From NCBI GenBank assembly GCA_964641125.1, contig CAZXMO010000010.1, positions 1 through 64,000 on the forward strand: DNA of 64,000 nt, written 5' to 3'. Positions within the stretch are counted from its first letter, which is position 1, and the number at the start of each line of letters is the position of its first letter. Made by a program: the position numbers and the translations under genes. Below the pieces are notes generated by a model. The model saw only the letters and a program-made list of their open reading frames with translations. It searched no databases and had not been told where the DNA came from. Shown piece after piece: positions 44,256 through 52,826 of the stretch. The stretch is from JBKHAJ01 sp964641125 (lineage in GTDB: Bacteria > Spirochaetota > Spirochaetia > SPDA01 > CAZSGZ01).

Positions 44256-45818
44256 CTATTCCGCTCCTTGGAGAATCACCCGGAAGCCCAGGAAGGGGGT
44301 GCACCACTCGGCAGGCTGGGAGCCGCGGCTCGAAACGGTCACCAGCTCGGCGATGGACGCCCAGGAACCGCCGCGGACCGCCTTTTCCGCCGCGGAGAAG
44401 CCGTCGGGAGAGGGGATGTACCGGCCGGCTGCATCGAAAGAGATCCCGTCGTTCCGCTTGAAATCGTTACCGCACCATTCCCACAGGTTACCGTAGAAAT
44501 CACCGAGGACCGCCGGGGCCCGGGCGGAGATGGGTTCTTCGATCCCCGGCTCGTAGAGGACGGGATCGGTTATGTCGGAAGCCGAGGCGGCCGCTTCCCA
44601 CTGATATTCGTCGGGGAGGGTCGCCCGAAGCCCGGAAAACCCGGAGGGGAGCACGGAGCCGAGCCAGTTGCAGAAGGCCACGGCGGCGTAATAAGAGACG
44701 AACCTCACCGGAAGGTCCGTATCCCGGGATTCGTCCCAACCGGCAAGGTAGTCTTCGGTTACGAACCCCGCCTCGACAAGGGCTTCCCGGTTCTCGGGAC
44801 GCCATCGGGGAACGTCATCGAGAAAGCGGGAGAAATCACGATAGGTGACCTCCCGGGTCATGACGTACATACTAGGATAGGAGTGTAGAACCTTGTTTTC
44901 AGGCCTGTCCTCGAAGGGGGCGGTCAGGCGGCTTCCCCCGGGAACGAAGACAAAGGGGAGTCCGGCGAGGGAGGCAAATCTTCCGGCGCCCCCCTCTTCA
45001 GTGAACTCGGCCCCGAAGCCGCCGGAGAGAGCGGTGAACCACTCGGTCCCGGTTATTTCCCGGGATGCGGTCTCCCCGAGCTGGGCCTCGAGCCACAGGG
45101 CGAATCCCGGGTGCCGGCTCTGGAACCGGCCGATTTTACCGAGAAGACCGGGGACGGTCTGGGGAAGGAGACCGCGCCCCTCCGTCTCTATAAGGGAAGC
45201 GGCCCGGACCAAATCCCTCAAGGCAGTTTCGTTCGCCGAAAATCCGAGACTCGCCTCGAGGAGACCGCGACTCACCTCAGCGGCATCTTCCCGGCGCGAG
45301 GCAAAGAGGTCCTCCACCGTGGTGGAGAGGATCGGAGGCAGCTGATACCGGGCATGGGGTTCATTGATGAGGGACCATGAAGAAAAATCGGCGTAACCTG
45401 CCGCCGCGTAACCCCGAGGATCTTCGAGGACGAGTCCCCGGGCTACTATAGTCCGTTTGGGAAAGAAGAGGCTCCCGAATAATCTTCCCCCGATACGTGC
45501 TGTAAAGCTCCGGGATCGATAGAACCCCTTAACCAGGGTGATCTCGTGTTCTCCCGCGGACACGAATGTGGTGACGGGCGACCCGCCTAGGTAATGGCCG
45601 TCTATATACACATCGGCCCCGCCGGGAACGGTGTAAAAGGTCACCTCGGTTCCGTAGTTGCGAATTCCCGGAAGAAAGAGGAGTAGGAAAACTATAAGAA
45701 GAAAAATAACGGAGTAGAGTACCGTCAGGTATGTACCGGGCTTTATTCCGAAAATGGGCTTAAGCTTTACATAAATTTCTTCAGGTGATGTGATCTGCTT
45801 TTCCGACTTTTTGACCAT
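44256..45818 (-). CDS. Membrane protein with PEGA and FGE-sulfatase-like domains
   Basis: 520 residues. There is one membrane segment (LTVLYSVIFLLIVFLLLFLP, about residues 30-50) after a cytoplasmic N terminus, then a PEGA domain (about 55-105: VPGGADVYIDGHYLGGSPVT), a helical middle part and a C-terminal formylglycine-generating-enzyme-like domain (about 285-518: TREVTYRDFSRFLDD, YYAAVAFCNWLGS, LPDEYQWEAAA, NLWEWCGNDFKR, VRGGSWAS, LGFRVI). Most bacterial members are not true FGEs, and no sulfatase is nearby, so the substrate is unknown. smpB starts 2 bases after the stop. No ribosome-binding site precedes ATG 45818. Confidence 0.82.
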   Translation of the reverse strand: MVKKSEKQITSPEEIYVKLKPIFGIKPGTYLTVLYSVIFLLIVFLLLFLPGIRNYGTEVTFYTVPGGADVYIDGHYLGGSPVTTFVSAGEHEITLVKGFYRSRSFTARIGGRLFGSLFFPKRTIVARGLVLEDPRGYAAAGYADFSSWSLINEPHARYQLPPILSTTVEDLFASRREDAAEVSRGLLEASLGFSANETALRDLVRAASLIETEGRGLLPQTVPGLLGKIGRFQSRHPGFALWLEAQLGETASREITGTEWFTALSGGFGAEFTEEGGAGRFASLAGLPFVFVPGGSRLTAPFEDRPENKVLHSYPSMYVMTREVTYRDFSRFLDDVPRWRPENREALVEAGFVTEDYLAGWDESRDTDLPVRFVSYYAAVAFCNWLGSVLPSGFSGLRATLPDEYQWEAAASASDITDPVLYEPGIEEPISARAPAVLGDFYGNLWEWCGNDFKRNDGISFDAAGRYIPSPDGFSAAEKAVRGGSWASIAELVTVSSRGSQPAEWCTPFLGFRVILQGAE

Positions 45819-45824
45819 ACCGGC

Positions 45825-45853
45825 AGGGTATAAGGAAAGACCTTACTTGTCAA
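45825..45853 (-). promoter_or_regulatory. Promoter of the PEGA/FGE-smpB operon
   Basis: On the minus strand, TTGACA (45853-45848), a 17-base spacer and TACCCT (45830-45825), or TATACC with a 15-base spacer. Transcription would begin at about the ATG at 45818, so the mRNA is probably leaderless. The -35 box overlaps that of the divergent lepB promoter. Confidence 0.45.
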
Positions 45854-45875
45854 TGTGACCGTTTCGTGGTAGTTT
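45847..45875 (+). promoter_or_regulatory. Promoter of the lepB genes
   Basis: TTGTCA at 45847-45852, a 17-base spacer and TAGTTT at 45870-45875. The heptamer TTGTCAA (45847-45853) supplies the -35 box on both strands, so RNA polymerase can occupy only one of the two promoters at a time. Confidence 0.45.
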
Positions 45876-45891
45876 CACTCTCGAGATAGCG

Positions 45892-46866
45892 ATGAGAGAG
45901 TGGCAGAAAAAATTACAAACGGGCACCGAGGCCTTTCTCACCTGGCGTAAGCGCCGTAAATTTATCAAAAAAGAGAAACAGAAACAGAAAAACGCAGTGG
46001 TCGAATGGGTTGAGGCCTTCCTCTGGGCGGTTCTCGTAGTCCTCCTCATCAATCAGTACTTTTTCCAGGCCTACCAGATCCCCTCGGGCTCGATGAAGAA
46101 CACCCTTCTCATAAGCGATCGTATCTTTGTCAACAAGATGATCTACGGCCCCGAAATCTACCCCGGAGGGGGAAAGCTCCCCGGATTCAAGGAACCTGAA
46201 AGGGGAGAAGTCATCATTTTCGAGAGCCCAACCTACATCTCCAAGGGTCCCGCCTTCGATATTCTGCAGCGGATTATCTATATGGTGACCCTGAGCTTCG
46301 TAGACATCGACAAGGACCCCGAGGGTAATCCGAAGCCGCATTTCTTGATCAAAAGGGGAATCGGAATCGGACGGGACCGTTTACGCTTCGTCCGGGGCGA
46401 GGTGGAATTCCTCCTGCCGGGGTCCAAGGAGTGGGTCCGGGAACGGGAGCTCGATCGGCACGGAGTAGTCGATTATACAGTCCGGCGTCTCGTCGAACCG
46501 GAAGAATACTCCGCTATTCGCGCCGATGCCGAGATCGACGCCTACGAATCCGCCCTCCTGCCGGTTCAGGAGAGCCTCCGCGGAGCGGCCCCCGAAGGGA
46601 ACGTCCGCTTTCAAGATCTGTATGCATGGAATAAGTACCGTGCGGGGACCCTCTACAGTATCTATCCGAATGAAGGCCGCTACGGCAGCGAGTGGCGAAA
46701 GGCGGAAATCGGATGGTACCTCCCGGAGAACTGGGTTTTTCCCCTCGGGGATAACCGGGACAACTCCCGGGACGCCCGGTACTTCGGTCCGGTGGAAGAA
46801 GAGAAGGTCCTAGGCAGGGCGATGTTTATTTATTGGCCCTTTTACAGAATCGGGGGGATACGATGA
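45892..46866 (+). CDS. lepB: Signal peptidase I, catalytically complete
   Basis: 324 residues. A basic cytoplasmic N terminus is followed by one membrane segment (EAFLWAVLVVLLINQYFFQA, about residues 42-62), then the periplasmic protease domain. The catalytic Ser is in IPSGSMKNTL and the Lys in FLIKRGIGIGRD; the last box is LGDNRDNSRDARYFG. A large insertion between boxes (about residues 175-255) is typical of bigger Gram-negative forms. It cleaves signal peptides of exported proteins, of which several are in the window. The second homologue follows after 53 bases. Confidence 0.93.
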   Translation: MREWQKKLQTGTEAFLTWRKRRKFIKKEKQKQKNAVVEWVEAFLWAVLVVLLINQYFFQAYQIPSGSMKNTLLISDRIFVNKMIYGPEIYPGGGKLPGFKEPERGEVIIFESPTYISKGPAFDILQRIIYMVTLSFVDIDKDPEGNPKPHFLIKRGIGIGRDRLRFVRGEVEFLLPGSKEWVRERELDRHGVVDYTVRRLVEPEEYSAIRADAEIDAYESALLPVQESLRGAAPEGNVRFQDLYAWNKYRAGTLYSIYPNEGRYGSEWRKAEIGWYLPENWVFPLGDNRDNSRDARYFGPVEEEKVLGRAMFIYWPFYRIGGIR

Positions 46867-46919
46867 TCATCTGCGCGGGCAGAATCATTGTACCTCAGTC
46901 TGTATAGGGGAAACGAAGT

Positions 46920-47666
46920 ATGTCGACCTACTTTCGTGATTCCGGCAAATACATCCCCGATGAGATACGGCACCGCTCGAGGCGCCGTATACTGGCCGTG
47001 GTCAAGTTTGTTTTCATTACCTTCTTTATAGTTCAATTCATAACGGTTTTTCTTATCTCCCACTACGAGATCAGGGGAAACGCGATGTATAGATCTCTTG
47101 GGCCCGGAGTTCAAGTACTGGCCAGCCCCCTCGTTTACGGCCCCCACGTACCCTTCTCTCGAAAGCTCCTTCCCGGTCTCAAAGCCCCGGAACGTGGGGA
47201 TATAGTCGTCTATCTTCCCCCCGAACACCGCCCCTCGGGTCTCTTCTTTAGGATAATCGATCCGGTGGTGCGGTTTTTTACCCTACGAAGCGTCCACTCG
47301 GTCGATCCCCTCCTGAGGCATATCGAATCGCCTTACATGATCCGACGGGTCATCGGTATTCCCGGAGATACGATAACGTACGGAAACGAACACTTCCTCG
47401 TGATGGGGACGGAGGAGGAGCATGCCTCCAGCGAGTTCGAACGGACCGATACGATCTACTCGGTACGCTCCGGGACGCCTCCCTTTTTCCTCGATTTCGA
47501 GGAACTCACCCTCGGCGGGAATGAATACTTTCTCGCCGGTGACAACCGGGAGATAACGGAAGATTCTCGGTACTGGGGACCGGTTAACCGGAGAGACCTC
47601 TACGGCAAGGTCCTCATACGGTTCCTTCCTTTAAAACAGTTTGGAAGCGTCTACCAACAGAAATAA
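46920..47666 (+). CDS. Signal peptidase I homologue lacking the catalytic Ser and Lys
   Basis: 248 residues. Membrane segment VKFVFITFFIVQFITVFLIS (about residues 29-48), then the S26 fold. The box that should read GxSMxPTL reads IRGNAMYRSL, so the nucleophile is Ala (GCG at 47081-47083). The box KRVxGxPGD reads MIRRVIGIPGD, so the general base Lys is Arg (CGA). The substrate-fold motifs APERGDIVVY and AGDNREITEDSRYWGPV are kept, so the protein is folded and under selection. It is probably a non-proteolytic partner of the preceding enzyme. Both codons are clear in the sequence. Confidence 0.85.
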   Translation: MSTYFRDSGKYIPDEIRHRSRRRILAVVKFVFITFFIVQFITVFLISHYEIRGNAMYRSLGPGVQVLASPLVYGPHVPFSRKLLPGLKAPERGDIVVYLPPEHRPSGLFFRIIDPVVRFFTLRSVHSVDPLLRHIESPYMIRRVIGIPGDTITYGNEHFLVMGTEEEHASSEFERTDTIYSVRSGTPPFFLDFEELTLGGNEYFLAGDNREITEDSRYWGPVNRRDLYGKVLIRFLPLKQFGSVYQQK

Positions 47667-48855
47667 CCCGGCCTTTTACTTTCACATTCCCTTCTGTACG
47701 GTCAAGTGCGGGTACTGCGGTTTCTACAGTCTCCCCTGGGATAGCGAAACCCGGGGACTGGCGGAACCGATCATCTCTCGAACCGAAAAGGAGCTCCTAT
47801 CCCGTTATACCGATATGGGGTCCCCCCCCGCGGAAACAGTGTATATCGGTGGAGGGACCCCGTCGGCTCTTCCCGCCGAACTCCTCGAAAGGTTTATTCA
47901 CAGTATAGGGAGGACACTTGAGGGAAGGGTCCGGGAGTGGACCGTGGAGGTGAATCCGGAGAGCCTCGATATCGAGCTCCTCTCCATGCTTAAGCGTTCC
48001 CCGGTGAATCGCTTGAGCTTAGGCGTACAAGCAGCCACCCCTGGGGTCCTCACTTTTTTACAGAGGACGGCCGGCGTCGAGGACATCCTCCGGGCGGCGG
48101 CACTGCTGAAAGATCATTGGCCGGGAAGGCTCAGTATAGACCTCATGTACGGTATTCCGGGTCAGGATGAGGAAGATGTTCGGCGCTCCTTCGAGGTCGT
48201 GGAGCTCTTCGATGCCGAACATATCTCCCTCTACGGACTCACAGTGGAACCGGGGACTCCTCTTGCCGAACGGCGGATTTTCGTTGACGAGGCGGAGTCT
48301 ATCCGGATCTGGAGTATCTTCAACCGGGAGTTAACAAAGAGGGGATTCGACCGGTATGAGGTATCCAACTATGCCCGCCGAGAACCCCTGAGGACCGCCG
48401 AGAAAGTTCAGACGGATATACCCCGGGTAAGTCTTCATAATCTCAAATATTGGCGCTACGAACCCTACCTGGGGTGCGGCCCCGGGGCTCATTCCACCCT
48501 GGTAACAGGGGAGGAAACTATAAGGATCGAAAACACCGCCGATATCGACCGCTACCTGAAAGTCGGAGAGCCCGGTTTCGGGGCATCGAGAAGCGTCTTG
48601 AACGGGAATGAACGGATGCTCGAGTTTCTCCTTATGGGATTTCGCCTGACCGAAGGAATCGGCCATTCTCGATTCGAAGAGCTCTTCGGACACCCTTTTC
48701 GGGAATACTTTGAGGATATTTTAGAGGAGTGGATGAACGAGGGCTTGGTGATTTCCGGCCCACGGCACACGGCCTTTACCGAAAGGGGAATGTGGATAAT
48801 GAATACCCTCTTAGTACGTCTCGCCCGAAGGATCGATGAAATTCTTCCAGCTTGA
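47641..48855 (+). CDS. hemW: HemW-like radical SAM protein
   Basis: 404 residues from TTG 47641, inside the end of the preceding gene; the next ATG would remove the cluster. The radical SAM motif CTVKCGYC, preceded by FYFHIPF, and YIGGGTPSAL, EVNPESL, SLGVQ and YEVSNYAR are HemW/HemN-like. It lacks the N-terminal extension of true coproporphyrinogen oxidase HemN, and HemW is a heme chaperone in other bacteria. The stop codon TGA lies inside the TTGACA box of the next promoter. Confidence 0.88.
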   Translation: MEASTNRNNPAFYFHIPFCTVKCGYCGFYSLPWDSETRGLAEPIISRTEKELLSRYTDMGSPPAETVYIGGGTPSALPAELLERFIHSIGRTLEGRVREWTVEVNPESLDIELLSMLKRSPVNRLSLGVQAATPGVLTFLQRTAGVEDILRAAALLKDHWPGRLSIDLMYGIPGQDEEDVRRSFEVVELFDAEHISLYGLTVEPGTPLAERRIFVDEAESIRIWSIFNRELTKRGFDRYEVSNYARREPLRTAEKVQTDIPRVSLHNLKYWRYEPYLGCGPGAHSTLVTGEETIRIENTADIDRYLKVGEPGFGASRSVLNGNERMLEFLLMGFRLTEGIGHSRFEELFGHPFREYFEDILEEWMNEGLVISGPRHTAFTERGMWIMNTLLVRLARRIDEILPA

Positions 48856-48879
48856 CACCGATTTTTCCCTCATGATACT
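48852..48879 (+). promoter_or_regulatory. Promoter of yebC-ruvCAB-queA
   Basis: TTGACA at 48852-48857, a 16-base spacer and GATACT at 48874-48879. The -35 box contains the hemW stop codon. The start of transcription is about 25 bases before yebC. Confidence 0.55.
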
Positions 48880-48910
48880 TTACGGTTACATTACGATCAA
48901 AGGAGAAGTC

Positions 48911-49657
48911 ATGTCCGGCCATAGTAAATGGGCTTCTATTCGACATAAAAAAGGAGCCGCCGACGCTAAGCGGGGCAAGCTCTTTACTAAAATAATCAAA
49001 GAGATAACCGTCGCCGCACGGGACGGAGGCGGCGACGTGGATACCAACCCCCGGCTCAGGACCGCCGTTCTCAAAGCAAAGACCGCTAATATGCCCAAGG
49101 ACAACATAGACAGGGCCGTCAAGAAGGGGACCGGTGATCTCGAAGGGGTCAGTTACTACGAAATCACCTACGAAGCCTACGGACCGGGGGGTGTAGCCAT
49201 CCTCATCAATACCTTGACCGACAACAAGAACCGGACCGCCGCGGATATACGTAATATCTTGACCAAGGGGAACGGAAGCCTCGGGGAAACCGGATGCGTC
49301 TCGTACCTCTTTACCCGGAAGGGCGTCATCGACTACGACGACTCGAAGTACTCGGAGGACGACATCATCGCCGCCGCGTTGGAAGCGGGCGCGGAGGATG
49401 TTACCCACGAGGAGAGTACTATCGAGGTGCTCACCAGCCCGGAGGACTTCGAAACCGTATTGACCGCCCTTCAGTCGAGCGGCTTCGAAGAGATTATGGC
49501 GGAGGTTACCATGATCCCCGAGACCACGATTTCCCTCGATGAAGATCAGACGAAGCGAGCCCTGCGGCTTATCGAAAATATAGACGACCACGACGACGTT
49601 CAGTCGGTGTCGACCAACCTCGACATTCCCGAAGATATGGCCTTAGAGGATGAATGA
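48911..49657 (+). CDS. yebC: YebC/PmpR-family protein
   Basis: 248 residues from ATG 48911, with AAAGGAG well placed upstream; the frame is open from 48836, but that overlaps hemW. The start MSGHSKWASIRHKKGAADAK and the conserved EITYEAYGPGGVAI and NRTAADIR are diagnostic. The family is described as transcription regulators and, more recently, as translation factors acting at stalled polyproline ribosomes. It overlaps ruvC by 4 bases, a very common neighbourhood. Confidence 0.95.
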   Translation: MSGHSKWASIRHKKGAADAKRGKLFTKIIKEITVAARDGGGDVDTNPRLRTAVLKAKTANMPKDNIDRAVKKGTGDLEGVSYYEITYEAYGPGGVAILINTLTDNKNRTAADIRNILTKGNGSLGETGCVSYLFTRKGVIDYDDSKYSEDDIIAAALEAGAEDVTHEESTIEVLTSPEDFETVLTALQSSGFEEIMAEVTMIPETTISLDEDQTKRALRLIENIDDHDDVQSVSTNLDIPEDMALEDE

Positions 49658-50172
49658 CCCGTATTATTGGAATTGATCCCGGCCTCGCCCATACCGGCTA
49701 CGGGATCATCCAAATACACAACGGAAAATACCGATATCTCGTCCACGGGGTGATCTCGACCCCGGCAAGCGACGGCACCGGAAAGCGGCTGGCCGTGATC
49801 CACCGGACGATCGGCGATATGATCGAAGAATACGGCCCGACTGAGGCGGGAATCGAATCACTCTACTTCGCCCGGAATATCACCAGCGCCCTTCCCGTCG
49901 CGCAGGCCAAGGGAGTCATCCTGCTGGCCCTCGAGGAGCGGAACATCCCCTGCCGGGAGTATCCCCCTCAGGCGATAAAACAGGCGGTCGTGGGCAGGGG
50001 ACGCGCCGACAAGGGGCAGGTCCAAGAGCTGGTGCGGATACTCCTCGGACTCAACAATCTCTCCATCCCCGACCACGCGAGCGACGCCTTAGGCGCCGCG
50101 ATCTGTCATTACCACACCTGCGAGAGTCTGAGCTTGATCGAACGGAGCTCGAAAGGGGGCGGAGGTGTTTAA
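49654..50172 (+). CDS. ruvC: Holliday junction resolvase RuvC
   Basis: 172 residues. The acidic catalytic residues are in IGIDPGLAHTGYG (Asp), GIESLYFARN (Glu) and DHASDALGAAICH (Asp, with His). It cuts Holliday junctions in partnership with RuvAB. The ATG overlaps the yebC stop (ATGA), and the end overlaps the ruvA GTG start by 8 bases. Confidence 0.96.
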   Translation: MTRIIGIDPGLAHTGYGIIQIHNGKYRYLVHGVISTPASDGTGKRLAVIHRTIGDMIEEYGPTEAGIESLYFARNITSALPVAQAKGVILLALEERNIPCREYPPQAIKQAVVGRGRADKGQVQELVRILLGLNNLSIPDHASDALGAAICHYHTCESLSLIERSSKGGGGV

Positions 50173-50779
50173 CAGTATCACCGGGACGGTTACGGGAATG
50201 TCGGCGGATTCGGTCTTTGTGAGCACCCTTGGAATAGAGTGGCGGCTCTTGGCTACGGCGAGAACCCTGGGGGAGATCCCGGAGGAGGGAGAAACCGTAA
50301 AGATCTTCGTCTACCTCCACCACCGGGAGGATCAGCTCGGACTCTACGGCTTTTCCCGCGACGCCGAGAGAGGGGTATTCCTCGATCTTATCAAAGTTTC
50401 GGGAATCGGGCCGCGGCAGGCTCTCAAGATCCTCTCCGGAATGGGCACCGAAGAGTTCGTGGAATGCCTCGAGGCGGGGGATACCGACCGCCTCGCCCGG
50501 ATTCCCGGCCTCGGCAAAAAAACAGCGGGAAAGATCGTTTTGGCTCTCAAGGGAAAGCTTTCCCTCGAATCCGCGGGAGCCTCTTCCGGCTTCGCCGAAA
50601 TCGTTGAGGGATTAGTCGCTATGGGTTTCGACCGCTCCCGGGCGGAGGACGCGGTTTCGCGGGCCGCGAAGGGGCTTGTGAATCCCGCGGAGGGGGGGCG
50701 GATACAGACCGGTCCCGACGAGGAGAAAAGGATCTTCAAGAATGCTATCATACTTTTGAGCGAGTACGGGGAACGATAG
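50165..50779 (+). CDS. ruvA: Holliday junction helicase subunit RuvA
   Basis: 204 residues from GTG 50165, preceded by GGGGGCGGAG. It has the N-terminal OB-like domain (FNSITGTVTGM), the helix-hairpin-helix elements (LIKVSGIGPRQALKIL and LARIPGLGKKTAGKIVLALK) and the C-terminal RuvB-contact domain (EGLVAMGFDRSRAEDAV). It binds the four-way junction and loads RuvB. Confidence 0.96.
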   Translation: MFNSITGTVTGMSADSVFVSTLGIEWRLLATARTLGEIPEEGETVKIFVYLHHREDQLGLYGFSRDAERGVFLDLIKVSGIGPRQALKILSGMGTEEFVECLEAGDTDRLARIPGLGKKTAGKIVLALKGKLSLESAGASSGFAEIVEGLVAMGFDRSRAEDAVSRAAKGLVNPAEGGRIQTGPDEEKRIFKNAIILLSEYGER

Positions 50780-50782
50780 GGA

Positions 50783-51805
50783 ATGCCGTTTTTATCGGGT
50801 GAGTACCATCATGAAGGGGACGAGCGGGAAAATCTGCTGCGCCCCCGAAAACTCGACGAATTCCAGGGACAGACCAAGATAAAGGAGAACCTCAAGATCT
50901 TTATCGACGCGGCCCGGGGAAGGGGTGAGCCCCTGGACCATGTCTTTTTGAGCGGTCCTCCCGGACTGGGGAAAACCACCTTGGCGGGGATCATTGCCGG
51001 GGAGATGGGGGTGGACATCAAGATCACCGCGGCCCCCGCCCTGGAGAAACCGAAGGATCTCGCGGGACTCTTGACCACCATAGCCGAGGGGACGGTCTTC
51101 TTCATCGACGAGGTCCATCGTCTCAAGCCCGCCATCGAAGAGATGCTCTACATAGCCATGGAGGACTTCGAGCTCGACTGGATAATAGGGCAGGGGCCTT
51201 CGGCGCGGAGCATACGGATACCCCTGCCGCCGTTTACCCTGATCGGAGCGACAACCAAGGCGGGACAGGTGGCGAGTCCTCTTTTGAGCCGCTTCGGCAT
51301 CCCCTTACGGATAGATTTCTACTCCCTCGAGGAGATAACCGACGTTCTTCGCCGTTCCACGGCGATCCTGGATATCGAGATCGAAGAGGACGCCCTGCCC
51401 CTTCTGTCGGGGTGTTCCCGGGGGACCCCCCGGGTCGCTAACCGGCTTCTTCGGCGCATGCGGGACTTCGCCCAAGTGATGGGCAACGGGAGGATAGAGA
51501 CCTCCGTGGTCAGGGAGGGGCTCAGACGGCTCGAGATCGACGACCACGGCTTGGAAAGTCACGACAGGGAGATTCTCAAGGTGGTCATAGAGAAATACGG
51601 GGGCGGCCCCGTCGGCGGAGAGACCCTGGCAATTTCGGTGGGTGAGGCCGTCGATTCATTGGAAGACTACTACGAGCCGTACCTCATTCAGCGGGGATTC
51701 CTCAAACGAACCTCCCGGGGGAGAATGGCCACCCCCCTCGCGTACGATCATTTAAAAATTACCCGGCCGGCACAGACGGATGAAGACCAAGAACTTCTCT
51801 TTTGA
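50783..51805 (+). CDS. ruvB: Holliday junction helicase motor RuvB
   Basis: 340 residues. The Walker A is GPPGLGKTTLAG, Walker B FIDEVHRL, sensor ATTKAGQVASPLLSRFG, and the C-terminal winged helix holds IQRGFLKRTSRGRMAT. It drives branch migration as a hexamer. It starts 3 bases after ruvA; its last 26 bases overlap queA. Confidence 0.98.
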   Translation: MPFLSGEYHHEGDERENLLRPRKLDEFQGQTKIKENLKIFIDAARGRGEPLDHVFLSGPPGLGKTTLAGIIAGEMGVDIKITAAPALEKPKDLAGLLTTIAEGTVFFIDEVHRLKPAIEEMLYIAMEDFELDWIIGQGPSARSIRIPLPPFTLIGATTKAGQVASPLLSRFGIPLRIDFYSLEEITDVLRRSTAILDIEIEEDALPLLSGCSRGTPRVANRLLRRMRDFAQVMGNGRIETSVVREGLRRLEIDDHGLESHDREILKVVIEKYGGGPVGGETLAISVGEAVDSLEDYYEPYLIQRGFLKRTSRGRMATPLAYDHLKITRPAQTDEDQELLF

Positions 51806-52826
51806 GCTCCCCGAACACCTGATTGCACAGTACCCGGCTGAACGGAGGGACCGGTCCCGGCTCATGGTAGTGGATCCCGAGACGGAAATCCTCGAGCATC
51901 GGATGGTATCAGACCTCCCGGACTACATCGAACCGGGGAGCGTCTTGGTATTCAACGACTCCAAGGTTCTACCCGCGAGGATTTTCGGCATCTCCGATTC
52001 GGGAAGTACGGTAGAGTTCCTCCTCCTCGAGCCTTCGGATATGAGCTCATGGTCGGCGTTGGTAAGCAAGGGGAGGAAACAAAAAATCGACAGACGGTAC
52101 ACCTTTCCCGAAGGCGTTACCGGGGTCATAACCGGTATTACCGAGGAGGGGAGGATAATCCGGTTCGATCCGCCGCTGGACATACCATACCTCGAGAGGA
52201 ACGGCTCGGTACCCCTTCCTCCCTACATCAAACGGGCCCCGGAGGCGGAGGACCGGGAGCGTTACCAGACGGTGTACGCCCGGGAGTACGGCTCTGCCGC
52301 CGCCCCTACCGCGGGGCTCCACTTTACCCACGAGCTGATAGAGGATCTCCGGAGCCGGGATATCGTCACCGTCTCGGTTACCCTCCATGTAGGAATAGGT
52401 ACTTTCCTTCCCATTCGAAGCACCGAGGTGGAAAAACATACCATGCACAGGGAGAGATACCGTATAACCCCCGAAGCGGCGGAAACAATCAACCGCCGGA
52501 GACGGGAAGGCGGAAAGGCGGTTGCGGTAGGCACCACCAGCGTCCGCACCCTGGAATCGGCCTTCCGCGGCGGGGGCATCGTCCCCGGAGAGGCCTCCAC
52601 GGACTTGTACATCCATCCGGGCTACCGCTTCCGGGCGGTGGACCAGATGGTTACCAACTTCCACACTCCCGAATCGAGCCTTCTGGTGATGGTATCCGCC
52701 TTCGCCGGCTTTGAGACCGTCACGAAAGCTTACCGGGAAGCGGTACGGCGGGAGTACCGGTTTTTTTCATACGGGGACGCGATGTTTATTACGGGGGCCG
52801 CGGATCAGGCGAAGACCTTTCAGTAG
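51780..52826 (+). CDS. queA: QueA, tRNA preQ1 ribosyltransferase-isomerase
   Basis: 348 residues. It converts preQ1 in tRNA to epoxyqueuosine using SAM. The start MKTKNFSFELPEHLIAQYP fits the family and requires the 26-base overlap with ruvB. RRDRSRLMV, NDSKVLPARI, AAPTAGLHFT, VTLHVGIGTF and NFHTPESSLLVMV are conserved. Co-location with ruvB is common. Its stop overlaps by 7 bases the stop of the convergent minus-strand gene. Confidence 0.97.
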   Translation: MKTKNFSFELPEHLIAQYPAERRDRSRLMVVDPETEILEHRMVSDLPDYIEPGSVLVFNDSKVLPARIFGISDSGSTVEFLLLEPSDMSSWSALVSKGRKQKIDRRYTFPEGVTGVITGITEEGRIIRFDPPLDIPYLERNGSVPLPPYIKRAPEAEDRERYQTVYAREYGSAAAPTAGLHFTHELIEDLRSRDIVTVSVTLHVGIGTFLPIRSTEVEKHTMHRERYRITPEAAETINRRRREGGKAVAVGTTSVRTLESAFRGGGIVPGEASTDLYIHPGYRFRAVDQMVTNFHTPESSLLVMVSAFAGFETVTKAYREAVRREYRFFSYGDAMFITGAADQAKTFQ

